This document shows, one piece after another, positions 26,990 through 34,541 of a DNA stretch of 47,443 bases. The stretch lies in NCBI RefSeq assembly GCF_900130055.1, contig NZ_FQXU01000014.1:56994-104436 (forward strand), in the 5' to 3' direction. The notes under the pieces are model-generated. The model saw only the letters and a program-made list of their open reading frames with translations. It did not search any database and was not told the origin of the DNA. Position 1 is the first letter of the stretch. Every line of letters starts with the position of its first letter. This DNA is from Clostridium intestinale DSM 6191. Its GTDB lineage: Bacteria > Bacillota > Clostridia > Clostridiales > Clostridiaceae. The position numbers and the translations under genes are program-made.

Positions 26990-29623
26990 TTATGCAAGTT
27001 TAGGGTACTTTGAAAATATGCTTTTACTCTTTTTAGCTTCCTCTAAATCAAATGAGTTTATATACATTTCTTTAATTTCGCTTATAAGAGGATATCTTGG
27101 ATTAGCTCCTGTACATTGATCATCAAAAGCTTGCTCACACATATCATCAAGATTTCTATAGAAGCTTTCTTTTGATATTCCATATTCTTTTATGCTCATA
27201 GGAATATTTATTTTCTTTTTAAGTTCATTTATAGCTTTTATTAATAAATCTACTTTTTCATCCTCAGTATTTCCACCAAGGTTTAGATAATCAGCTATCC
27301 TTGCATATCTCATTTTTATATTAGGATATTTATATTGAGGGAATCCTGCTTGTTTTTTAGGATCATCTGCTGCATTAAATTTTATAACTTCATTTATTAG
27401 TAAGGCATTAGCTACTCCATGAGGAATATGGTGTTCTGCTCCTAGTTTGTGAGCCATTGAGTGACATACTCCTAAGAAACAGTTTGCAAAAGCCATTCCT
27501 GCCATAGTTGAAGCATGAGCCATTTTTTCTCTAGCCTTAATATTTGTTGTTCCTTCTTCATAAGCAAGAGGAAGATATTTAAATATAAGTCTTATAGATT
27601 CTAGTGCTAATCCATTAGTATATTCAGAAGCTTGAATAGATGTGTAGGCTTCTAATCCATGAGTTAATGCATCTATTCCTGAAGCACTGGTTAATCCTTT
27701 TGGCATATTCATCATTAATTCTGCATCTACTATAGCCATATCAGGTGTTAACTCATAATCTGCAAGTGGATATTTTATGCCTGATTTTTCATCAGTAATA
27801 ACTGCAAAAGGTGTAACCTCAGAGCCTGTACCAGCAGAGGTTGCTATTGCTACCATCATTGCCTTAGTACCTAATTTAGGGAATGGACATATTCTCTTTC
27901 TTATATCCATGAATCTCATAGCAACATCTTCGAATTGAATCTCAGGGTGTTCATATAAAACTCTCATTATTTTTGCTGCATCCATAGGAGATCCTCCCCC
28001 TAGGGCTATAATTACATCAGGATTATAACTTAACATTTCATTTGCACCTTTAAGGGCAGTAGATAGAGTTGGATCAGGTTCAACTTCAGTAAATATTCTA
28101 AAGTCTACTCCTATTTCACTAAGAACATCTGTAACTCTATTTGTATATCCTAGATCATTTAATATTCTATCTGTTACTATAAAAGCTTTCTTTTTTCCTA
28201 AGTCCTTTAGTTCTCTTATAGCAAATGGTAAAGAACCATATTTAAAATAGGTTTTTTGTGGAACTTTAAACCAAAGCATATTTTCTCTCCTCTCAGCTAC
28301 GTTTTTTATATTTAATAAATGTTTTGGTCCAATGTTATCTGAAACTGAGTTTCCACCCCATGGACCACAGCCTAGTGTAAGTGAAGGGGTTAATCTAAAG
28401 TTAAATACATCCCCCATAGCTCCATGAGTAGCTGGAACATTTATTAAAGTTCTAACAGTTTTCATGTTTAAAGTGAATTTATCTAATTTTTCTTGTTGTG
28501 TTAAGGTATCTATATAAAGGGTTGAGGTATGTCCTAAACCACCTTGTTCGATTAATCTTGAAGCTTTTTCTATAGCTTCATCAAAGGTTTTAACTCTGTA
28601 CATTGTTAGTACAGGAGATAATTTTTCATGTGCTAAAGGTTCAGAGAATTCTACAGATTGTGCCTCTGCCACTAAAACTCTTGTATTATCTGGTACAGTA
28701 ATTCCAGCAAGTTCAGCTATTTTTAAGGCAGATTGTCCTACTATATTTGGATTTATATTACCTTTAACTAATAGTATTTTTTTAAGTTTTTCTGCTTCGA
28801 AGAATCTTAATACATAAGCGCCTCTTTCTTCAAATTCCTTTTTTACATCATCATAAATAGAGTCTAAAACTAATACTGATTGCTCTGAAGCACATATTAC
28901 GCCGTTGTCAAAGGATTTAGATAAAATGATTGAGCTTACTGCCATTTTTATATGAGCAGTTTCATCTATTATGGCAGGGGTATTACCAGCACCTACACCA
29001 ATGGCAGGCTTACCAGAAGAGTAAGCAGCCTTAACCATAGCAGGGCCACCAGTTGCTAATATGATATCAGCTTCTTTCATAACAATTTGAGAAAGTTCTA
29101 TACTAGGTTCATCAATCCATCCAATTATACCCTCTGGAGCTCCAGCTTCAACCGCTGCTTTTAAAACTATTTTTGCAGCTTCAATAGTAGCATTTTTTGC
29201 TCTCGGATGAGGAGAGAATATAATTCCATTTCTTGTTTTTAAAGAAATCAATGCTTTAAATATAGCTGTTGATGTAGGATTGGTGGTAGGAATAATAGCA
29301 GCTACAACTCCTATAGGAGAAGCTATTCTTTTAAACCCAGCAGATTCATCATGCTCTAAAACACCACAAGTTTTTTCATCTTTATATTTATTGTAAATAT
29401 ACTCAGCTGCAAAATGATTTTTCATAACCTTATCTTCCAAAACACCCATACCACTTTCTTCTACAGCCATTTTAGCTAATTTAATTCTTGCATTATTTGC
29501 AGCTATGGCAGCATTTCTAAAAATCTTATCTACTTGTTCTTGGGTATATGAGGAAAATATCTTTTGAGCTTTTCTTATTTCTTCTAGTTTAACCATTAAA
29601 TCTTCACTATTAGTAACTTTCAT
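26990..29623 (-). CDS. adhE: Bifunctional acetaldehyde-CoA/alcohol dehydrogenase
   Basis: 877 residues, standard AdhE length. Residues ~1-440 form the CoA-acylating aldehyde dehydrogenase, with the catalytic Cys in GVICASEQSV, IIPTTNPTSTAIF and GVGAGNTPAI. Residues ~450-877 form the iron-dependent alcohol dehydrogenase, with ALGGGSPMDAAKIM (NAD site), ATSAGTGSEVTPFAVI and the iron ligands in HGLEAYTS and CHSMAHKLGAEHHIPHG. It reduces acetyl-CoA to ethanol via acetaldehyde, reoxidising two NADH, and forms spirosomes. The start is fixed by AAAGGAAGGG. The promoter carries Rex-like operators, so the gene should respond to NADH/NAD. Confidence 0.97.
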   Translation of the reverse strand: MKVTNSEDLMVKLEEIRKAQKIFSSYTQEQVDKIFRNAAIAANNARIKLAKMAVEESGMGVLEDKVMKNHFAAEYIYNKYKDEKTCGVLEHDESAGFKRIASPIGVVAAIIPTTNPTSTAIFKALISLKTRNGIIFSPHPRAKNATIEAAKIVLKAAVEAGAPEGIIGWIDEPSIELSQIVMKEADIILATGGPAMVKAAYSSGKPAIGVGAGNTPAIIDETAHIKMAVSSIILSKSFDNGVICASEQSVLVLDSIYDDVKKEFEERGAYVLRFFEAEKLKKILLVKGNINPNIVGQSALKIAELAGITVPDNTRVLVAEAQSVEFSEPLAHEKLSPVLTMYRVKTFDEAIEKASRLIEQGGLGHTSTLYIDTLTQQEKLDKFTLNMKTVRTLINVPATHGAMGDVFNFRLTPSLTLGCGPWGGNSVSDNIGPKHLLNIKNVAERRENMLWFKVPQKTYFKYGSLPFAIRELKDLGKKKAFIVTDRILNDLGYTNRVTDVLSEIGVDFRIFTEVEPDPTLSTALKGANEMLSYNPDVIIALGGGSPMDAAKIMRVLYEHPEIQFEDVAMRFMDIRKRICPFPKLGTKAMMVAIATSAGTGSEVTPFAVITDEKSGIKYPLADYELTPDMAIVDAELMMNMPKGLTSASGIDALTHGLEAYTSIQASEYTNGLALESIRLIFKYLPLAYEEGTTNIKAREKMAHASTMAGMAFANCFLGVCHSMAHKLGAEHHIPHGVANALLINEVIKFNAADDPKKQAGFPQYKYPNIKMRYARIADYLNLGGNTEDEKVDLLIKAINELKKKINIPMSIKEYGISKESFYRNLDDMCEQAFDDQCTGANPRYPLISEIKEMYINSFDLEEAKKSKSIFSKYPKLA

Positions 29624-29647
29624 ACAAATCCCTTCCTTTAATCCAAA

Positions 29648-29665
29648 TTGTTAATTATTTAACAT
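29648..29665. promoter_or_regulatory. Rex operator of adhE
   Basis: TTGTTAA-TTAT-TTAACAT matches the clostridial Rex consensus TTGTTAA-N4-TTAACAA at every position but the last. It lies just downstream of the predicted start of transcription and 25 bases before the adhE start codon. Confidence 0.8.
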
Positions 29666-29668
29666 CTA

Positions 29669-29702
29669 TGTTAATAATATAACGAGAGTTGAATTAAATC
29701 AA
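29669..29702 (-). promoter_or_regulatory. adhE sigma-A promoter with second weak Rex-like site
   Basis: On the minus strand, TTGATT (29702-29697) and TATTAT (29679-29674) are 17 bp apart. Bases 29669-29686 also resemble a degenerate Rex site (TGTTAA-N4-ATAAC), so the -10 would be covered by repressor. Confidence 0.6.
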
Positions 29703-29839
29703 GACTATTTTCAGAAAATTTTAAATTTACAGTTTAATTAAAATTTAGCTATATAAGCTGAGTAGCTAATGAAAATGTTTAAATAAGGTGGAAATTTTTA
29801 TGAGAAAAATAGTAAATTCATAAATAATTGATATCAAAA

Positions 29840-29857
29840 TTGATAATTATTTAACAT
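29840..29857. promoter_or_regulatory. Upstream Rex-like site of adhE
   Basis: TTGATAA-TTAT-TTAACAT shares the ATTATTTAACAT core with the proximal site and lies about 140 bp upstream of the -35. It might allow looping or serve as an auxiliary operator. Confidence 0.5.
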
Positions 29858-29867
29858 GAAAATATAT

Positions 29868-29899
29868 AAGAAAAAGTGAGATTTATCTCACTTTTTCTT
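29868..29899 (-). terminator. Terminator of the DeoR regulator gene
   Basis: A perfect 14-bp stem, 29868-29881 with 29886-29899. It overlaps the stop codon of the minus-strand regulator gene. Confidence 0.82.
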
Positions 29900-30647
29900 A
29901 ATCTATAACAGTTATATTTTGTCTGCTATAAAGATTTTTGATTTCAGAACTAATAGAGTCAGTTATTAAATAACTCAAATCTTGAGGTGGGCAAACAACT
30001 TGATTTGAAACTGTTCCTAGTTTATCTGAAGTAACAAGTGCTATTATTTCAGATGAAATTGATACCATTTTTCTTTTGGTCAAACATTCAGAAAGGGTAG
30101 GGCAGCTTACCCCTATTTGAGAGTCTATATTGTATATACCCATAATATAGATATCAACTCTCATGGTAGATAATGCCTCAACCGTATCTATTCCAACGTT
30201 AATCATTGATTTTTTGTTCAATGTGCCACCAAGCATAATAACTTCTATTTGTTTGTGATTAGCTAAAGCTACAGCTATTGGTGGACTGTTTGTTATTACT
30301 GTTGCTTTTAGATTGATAGGTAACTGTTTTGTTAAACATAAATTTGTAGTTCCACCATCAATCAATAAAACCTGATCATCTTTTATAAAGGGTAAAGCTT
30401 TTTGAGCTAAACTCATCTTTATATCACTGAAGACTTTTTCTCTAATAGAAAAATCCTCAAGTGGTGGACCTAGTCTAAGAGCACCACTATGAACTCTTCT
30501 AATTAATCCTTTATTATCTAGATCTTTTAAATCTCTTCTAATGGTATCTTCCGAAACAGATAATCTATGACTTAAATCACTTGCAATAACCTTTTGCTCA
30601 GAGTTTATAATTTTTAAAATTTCCTGTTGACGTTCTTCTTTTAACAT
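29898..30647 (-). CDS. DeoR/GlpR family sugar-phosphate-responsive regulator
   Basis: 249 residues from ATG 30647; a GTG two codons upstream (30653) is in frame, but GGTG at 7 bases fits the ATG. The N-terminal DeoR helix-turn-helix reads ERQQEILKIINSEQKVIASD and SVSEDTIRRDLKDLDNKGLI; the C-terminal DeoRC sensor has LIDGGTTNLCL and VITNSPPIAVAL, which bind a phosphorylated sugar. It diverges from the transketolase operon across 348 bp and probably represses it; the effector would be a pentose or ketose phosphate. It could also act on adhE, which lies behind its own terminator. Confidence 0.92.
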   Translation of the reverse strand: MLKEERQQEILKIINSEQKVIASDLSHRLSVSEDTIRRDLKDLDNKGLIRRVHSGALRLGPPLEDFSIREKVFSDIKMSLAQKALPFIKDDQVLLIDGGTTNLCLTKQLPINLKATVITNSPPIAVALANHKQIEVIMLGGTLNKKSMINVGIDTVEALSTMRVDIYIMGIYNIDSQIGVSCPTLSECLTKRKMVSISSEIIALVTSDKLGTVSNQVVCPPQDLSYLITDSISSEIKNLYSRQNITVID

Positions 30648-30995
30648 AATCACCGTTCCAATCTGCTGAATAGATATACTATAAAGAATATGATAACATA
30701 TATTTTACAATTATTAAATAAAATATAAACAATTAAATATAAGAAAAAAAACGCAAATAAAAGTAAAAAATATGCGTTAATATACTTTACTTAGCGTGAA
30801 AAATAGATTAGAATATAAATGAAGAAGCACAAAACCGCTATAACGGGCAAAAATAAGAAAATAGCTTCAACAATTGTTGCATGTATTCAGTACATCAGCA
30901 TTCTTAAAAGAAATCGTATAAAATTTATAAAATCTTTGGCAACAACATGCCAATAAAAAATAAGATTTAAGATAAGATTTAAGGAGGAAAAAAAG
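30648..30995. promoter_or_regulatory. Divergent control region between the deoR-type gene and the transketolase operon
   Basis: Contains AACGCA 30750-30755 with TGCGTT 30773-30778 (inverted, candidate DeoR operator); a sigma-A promoter TTTACT 30786-30791 and TAGAAT 30809-30814, 17 bp apart; the palindrome CAACAATTGTTG 30868-30879; ATGTA-TTCAG-TACAT at 30881-30895; and TTGGCA-N6-TGCCAA at 30936-30953. The long leader (~180 bases) beyond the promoter suggests further control. The TTG start at 30996 has AAGGAGG. Confidence 0.6.
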
Positions 30996-31817
30996 TTGAA
31001 TACAGAAAAACTAAAAGATATAGCAAAAGCTATAAGAGTAGACATCATTGAAATGTTAACAGCATCAAAATCAGGACATCCAGGTGGATCATTATCTATC
31101 GCAGATATATTAACAGTATTATATTTCGAGGAAATGAACATAAAGGTAGAAGATCCTAGATGGGAAGACAGAGATAGATTTGTTTTATCAAAAGGTCATG
31201 CAGCACCAGGATTATATGCAGCTTTAGCAGAAAGAGGATATTTCCCAAAAGAAGAACTTAAATCTTTAAGAAAATTTGAATCAATACTTCAAGGACACCC
31301 AGACATGAAGAAAACTCCAGGAGTAGATATGTCAACAGGATCACTTGGACAAGGATTATCAGCAGCTAATGGAATAGCTTTAGCAGGAAAATTAAATAAA
31401 AAAGACTATAGAGTATATACAATAATCGGAGACGGAGAACTTCAAGAAGGACAAATCTGGGAAGCTGCAATGAGTACATCTCATTACAAATTAGATAATG
31501 TAGTAGCTTTCATAGATCATAATGGACTTCAAATAGATGGATCAAACGAAGAAGTTATGAACGTAAATCCAGTAGATGCGAAGTTTGAAGCTTTCGGATG
31601 GAATGTTTTAGTGATAGATGGACATAATTTAGAAGAAATAAAAGAAGCTTTAGTTAAAGCAAAAGAAGTTAAAGGAAAACCAACAGCAATAATAGCTAAG
31701 ACAGTTAAAGGAAAAGGCGTTTCCTTCATGGAAAATAAAGCTTCATGGCATGGAACTGCACCAAATGAAGAACAAAAAGTACAAGCTTTAAGTGAGTTAC
31801 AAGGAGGAGAAAAATAA
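30996..31817 (+). CDS. Transketolase, N-terminal (TPP-binding) subunit
   Basis: 273 residues starting at TTG with AAGGAGG 9 bases upstream. TPP and magnesium motifs are seen: [62 protein letters not shown] with the DHNGLQIDG strand, and [13 protein letters not shown]. As in many clostridia, archaea and some other bacteria, transketolase is split, with the pyrimidine-binding half in the next gene. It transfers C2 units between xylulose-5-P and aldose phosphates. Its stop shares one base with the next start codon (TAATG), indicating coupled synthesis. First gene of a three-gene operon. Confidence 0.95.
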   Translation: MNTEKLKDIAKAIRVDIIEMLTASKSGHPGGSLSIADILTVLYFEEMNIKVEDPRWEDRDRFVLSKGHAAPGLYAALAERGYFPKEELKSLRKFESILQGHPDMKKTPGVDMSTGSLGQGLSAANGIALAGKLNKKDYRVYTIIGDGELQEGQIWEAAMSTSHYKLDNVVAFIDHNGLQIDGSNEEVMNVNPVDAKFEAFGWNVLVIDGHNLEEIKEALVKAKEVKGKPTAIIAKTVKGKGVSFMENKASWHGTAPNEEQKVQALSELQGGEK

Positions 31818-32734
31818 TGAATATAGCAACTAGAGAAGCTTACGGAGAAGCATTAAAAGAATTAGCATCAAATGAGAACGTAGTAGTATTAGATGCAGAC
31901 CTTGCAAAAGCAACTAAGAGTGGAGAATTCAAAAATGTTGCACCAGATAGATTCTTTGATATGGGAATAGCAGAAGGTGACATGATTGGAACAGCAGCAG
32001 GATTAGCTACATGTGGAAAAATACCATTTGCAACTACTTTTGCTATGTTTGCAGCAGGAAGAGCATTTGAGCAAATCAGAAACTCAGTAGCTTATCCAAA
32101 ATTAAATGTTAAAATAGCTGTAACTCATGCTGGTATAACAGTAGGAGAAGATGGTGGAAGTCATCAAGCTATAGAAGATATATCTTTAATGAGAAGTATA
32201 CCAAATATGGTAGTAATAAATCCAGCTGATGCAGTAGAAGCTAAAAAAGCAGTATTTGCAGCAGTAGATTATTATGGACCAGTTTATATAAGATTCGGAA
32301 GAGCAGCTACACCTGTAATCCATGATGAAAACTATGAATTCAAAATAGGAAAAGGTGAAGTTTTAAGAGAAGGAAAAGATGTACTTATAGTAGCAACAGG
32401 AATAATGGTAGCTAAAGCTTTAGAAGCAGCAGAAACATTAAGCAAAGAAAACATAGAAGCAACTGTTGTAAATATACCAACTATAAAACCATTAGATAAT
32501 GAACTTATAGTAAACTTAGCTAAATCTATAGGTAAAGTAGTTACAGCTGAAGAACACAGTATAATAGGTGGATTAGGTTCAGCAGTAGCAGAAGTATTAG
32601 CTGAAGAAGCTCCAGCTAAACTTAAGAGAATCGGAGTTAAAGACGTATTTGGTCAATCAGGAACTCCAGATGTTTTATTAGCACATTATGGATTAACTGC
32701 AAAAGACATAGTTGAAGCAGCTAAATCACTTTAA
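31817..32734 (+). CDS. Transketolase, C-terminal subunit
   Basis: 305 residues. It contains the PYR domain (VVVLDADLAKATKSGEF, FFDMGIAEGDMIGTAAGLAT with the Glu that activates the TPP aminopyrimidine, ATTFAMFAAGRAFEQIRNSV, THAGITVGEDGGSHQAIEDI) and the C-terminal transketolase domain (GKVVTAEEHSIIGGLGSAVA). It forms the active enzyme with the upstream subunit; they overlap by one base. The context of mutase and, after a terminator, pentitol-type PTS genes points to pentose phosphate use. Confidence 0.95.
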   Translation: MNIATREAYGEALKELASNENVVVLDADLAKATKSGEFKNVAPDRFFDMGIAEGDMIGTAAGLATCGKIPFATTFAMFAAGRAFEQIRNSVAYPKLNVKIAVTHAGITVGEDGGSHQAIEDISLMRSIPNMVVINPADAVEAKKAVFAAVDYYGPVYIRFGRAATPVIHDENYEFKIGKGEVLREGKDVLIVATGIMVAKALEAAETLSKENIEATVVNIPTIKPLDNELIVNLAKSIGKVVTAEEHSIIGGLGSAVAEVLAEEAPAKLKRIGVKDVFGQSGTPDVLLAHYGLTAKDIVEAAKSL

Positions 32735-32761
32735 TAGTAATTACTAAGGGGGGAAATAACC

Positions 32762-34282
32762 ATGAGCACAAGTTTATATAATGTAGTAGATGATAATACA
32801 AAACTTACATTAAAAAAGCTGAAAAATGGTACGGATATAAGGGGAATAGCTATAGAAACTGAAGAGTACAAAGAAACCCTAAGCCCCGAAATTGTGAAAT
32901 TACTTGGAGTTGGTTTTGCAAAGTTTTTAAAAAATAAGTCAAATAATAAAGATAATATAAAAGTGGCATTAGGTATGGACTCAAGATTATCAGGTCCTAG
33001 TTTAAAATCAGCTTTGACTGAGTCTCTAACTAAAGTTGGAGTAAATGTAGATGATTGTGGGATTACTACCACACCATCTATGTTTATGACTACAGTTTTA
33101 GAAGATTATAAATGTGATGGATCAATAATGATAACAGCTAGCCACCTTCCATATTATTATAATGGTCTTAAATTTTTCACTCCACTTGGGGGATGTGAAA
33201 AAGAAGATATTGATGAAATAATAAATTTGGCTTTAGAAGATAATGAAGATTATATAGTGGTATCACAAGGAACTGTTTCAGAAATAGATTTAGTAAAAGA
33301 CTATTCTAAATTACTAGTTGATAAAGTAAGAAATGCTGTAGGAACTGAAAAACCATTGGCAGGAAGCAAAATAATAGTGGATGCAGGAAATGGAGCAGGT
33401 GGATTCTTTGCAGATAAGGTATTAAAGGAACTTGGGGCAGACATTGAAGGTAGTCAGTTTTTAGACCCAGATGGAACTTTCCCTAACCATATACCTAACC
33501 CAGAAAACAAAGAAGCTATGGAATCTATAAAAAATGCAGTACTTAACTCAAAAGCAGATTTAGGAATAATCTTTGACACCGATGTAGATAGATCAGCAAT
33601 AGTTTCTAAAACAGGAGAAGAGATAAATAAAAATGCTCTTATAGCATTAATATCTTCTATAGTTTTAAAAGAAAATGAGGGCGCAACTATAGTTACAGAT
33701 TCTATTACCTCAACAGGATTAGCAGAATTTATAACTAACTTAGGTGGAGTTCATCATAGATTTAAAAGAGGATATAAAAATGTCATAAACGAAGCTAAAA
33801 GACTTAATGAAGAAGGCATCGTATCTCCTCTAGCAATAGAAACTTCAGGGCATGCAGCTTTAAAGGAAAACTATTTTCTAGATGATGGGGCTTACCTTAT
33901 AGTAAAGATCCTTATAGAAATGTCCAAACTGAAAAAAGAAGGCAAGGATATAGATTCCTTAATAAAAGACTTAAAACATCCTTTAGAAACTGAAGAAAAA
34001 AGGATAAAAATTAAGTGTGAAGATTTTAGACCTTACGGACAGTCTGTTATAGAAGATTTAAAAGAGAGTGTTTCTACTATAGAAGGCTGGAGTATTGAAC
34101 CTAAAAACTATGAAGGAATAAAAATTAATTGCTTAAAAGAACAAGGCTGGTTCCTACTCAGATTATCTCTTCATGAGCCTTTACTTGCTTTAAATATAGA
34201 AAGTGACTTAAGTGGTGGAGCAAAAGATATTTATAGTAAGTTAGCTAAACTTTTGGAGAAATATAAGGAATTAGCATTATAA
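32762..34282 (+). CDS. Alpha-D-phosphohexomutase superfamily enzyme (PGM/PMM-like)
   Basis: 506 residues. Catalytic serine loop ITASHLP (usual form TASHNP, so Leu replaces Asn), magnesium loop FDTDVDRSA, sugar-binding loop ETSGHAALKENYFLDDGAYL and a C-terminal phosphate-binding domain. A DIRGIA motif near the N-terminus is typical. It moves phosphate between C1 and C6, or C1 and C5, of a sugar. Superfamily members can be phosphoglucomutase, phosphomannomutase, phosphoglucosamine mutase or phosphopentomutase; the transketolase operon context favours a pentose- or ketose-linked role, but this is inference. GGGGG site before the ATG. A strong terminator follows. Confidence 0.87.
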   Translation: MSTSLYNVVDDNTKLTLKKLKNGTDIRGIAIETEEYKETLSPEIVKLLGVGFAKFLKNKSNNKDNIKVALGMDSRLSGPSLKSALTESLTKVGVNVDDCGITTTPSMFMTTVLEDYKCDGSIMITASHLPYYYNGLKFFTPLGGCEKEDIDEIINLALEDNEDYIVVSQGTVSEIDLVKDYSKLLVDKVRNAVGTEKPLAGSKIIVDAGNGAGGFFADKVLKELGADIEGSQFLDPDGTFPNHIPNPENKEAMESIKNAVLNSKADLGIIFDTDVDRSAIVSKTGEEINKNALIALISSIVLKENEGATIVTDSITSTGLAEFITNLGGVHHRFKRGYKNVINEAKRLNEEGIVSPLAIETSGHAALKENYFLDDGAYLIVKILIEMSKLKKEGKDIDSLIKDLKHPLETEEKRIKIKCEDFRPYGQSVIEDLKESVSTIEGWSIEPKNYEGIKINCLKEQGWFLLRLSLHEPLLALNIESDLSGGAKDIYSKLAKLLEKYKELAL

Positions 34283-34293
34283 AGAAATACACA

Positions 34294-34334
34294 AATAAGG
34301 TTAGAGAGTAAAATCTCTGACCTTATTTTTTTTT
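34294..34334 (+). terminator. Strong terminator after the mutase gene
   Basis: A 14-bp stem, 34294-34307 with 34314-34327 (one T-G pair), then a run of eight or more T. It cuts the transketolase operon off from the sigma-54 unit. Confidence 0.92.
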
Positions 34335-34392
34335 GCCTCAAAATTGAGAACTTTCTCATTTAAATAAATCTAACATTAGTATAAAATTTTAA

Positions 34393-34439
34393 GAAAATGT
34401 ATACAGAAAACGTAAGTCTATTTTTGAAAATGTATACAG
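34393..34439. promoter_or_regulatory. Two direct 14-bp repeats, probable activator (UAS) sites
   Basis: GAAAATGTATACAG occurs exactly at 34393-34406 and 34426-34439, 33 bp apart (three helical turns). Each contains the palindrome TGTATACA. They lie about 60-105 bp upstream of the -24 element, where sigma-54 activators bind. Confidence 0.75.
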
Positions 34440-34497
34440 TTTAATTTCTTTTGGCTTAGAAAGGGGGTTAGGAGATAAATTACAATTAGAAATATGT

Positions 34498-34514
34498 TTG
34501 GCACAGCACTTGCT
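34498..34514 (+). promoter_or_regulatory. Sigma-54 (-24/-12) promoter of the activator/PTS operon
   Basis: TTGGCAC-AGCAC-TTGCT, with GG at 34500-34501 and GC at 34512-34513, the required 12-bp register and near-perfect consensus. Transcription would start near 34525, leaving a ~17-base leader with GTAGGAGG before ATG 34542. Confidence 0.9.
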
Positions 34515-34541
34515 AAATATATAAACGTAGGAGGATTTAGT

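Noticed and set aside
30936-30953. TTGGCA-N6-TGCCAA ahead of the transketolase start as a third sigma-54 promoter
   Set aside because: GG and GC are 11 rather than 12 bp apart and the -12 box reads ATGCC. It is better viewed as a palindromic operator candidate; a sigma-A promoter is present at 30786-30814.
34494-34541. Upstream ATG at 34494 as start of the LevR-like activator
   Set aside because: The codons fall on the -24/-12 promoter, upstream of the expected transcript start, and ATG 34542 has a proper AGGAGG.
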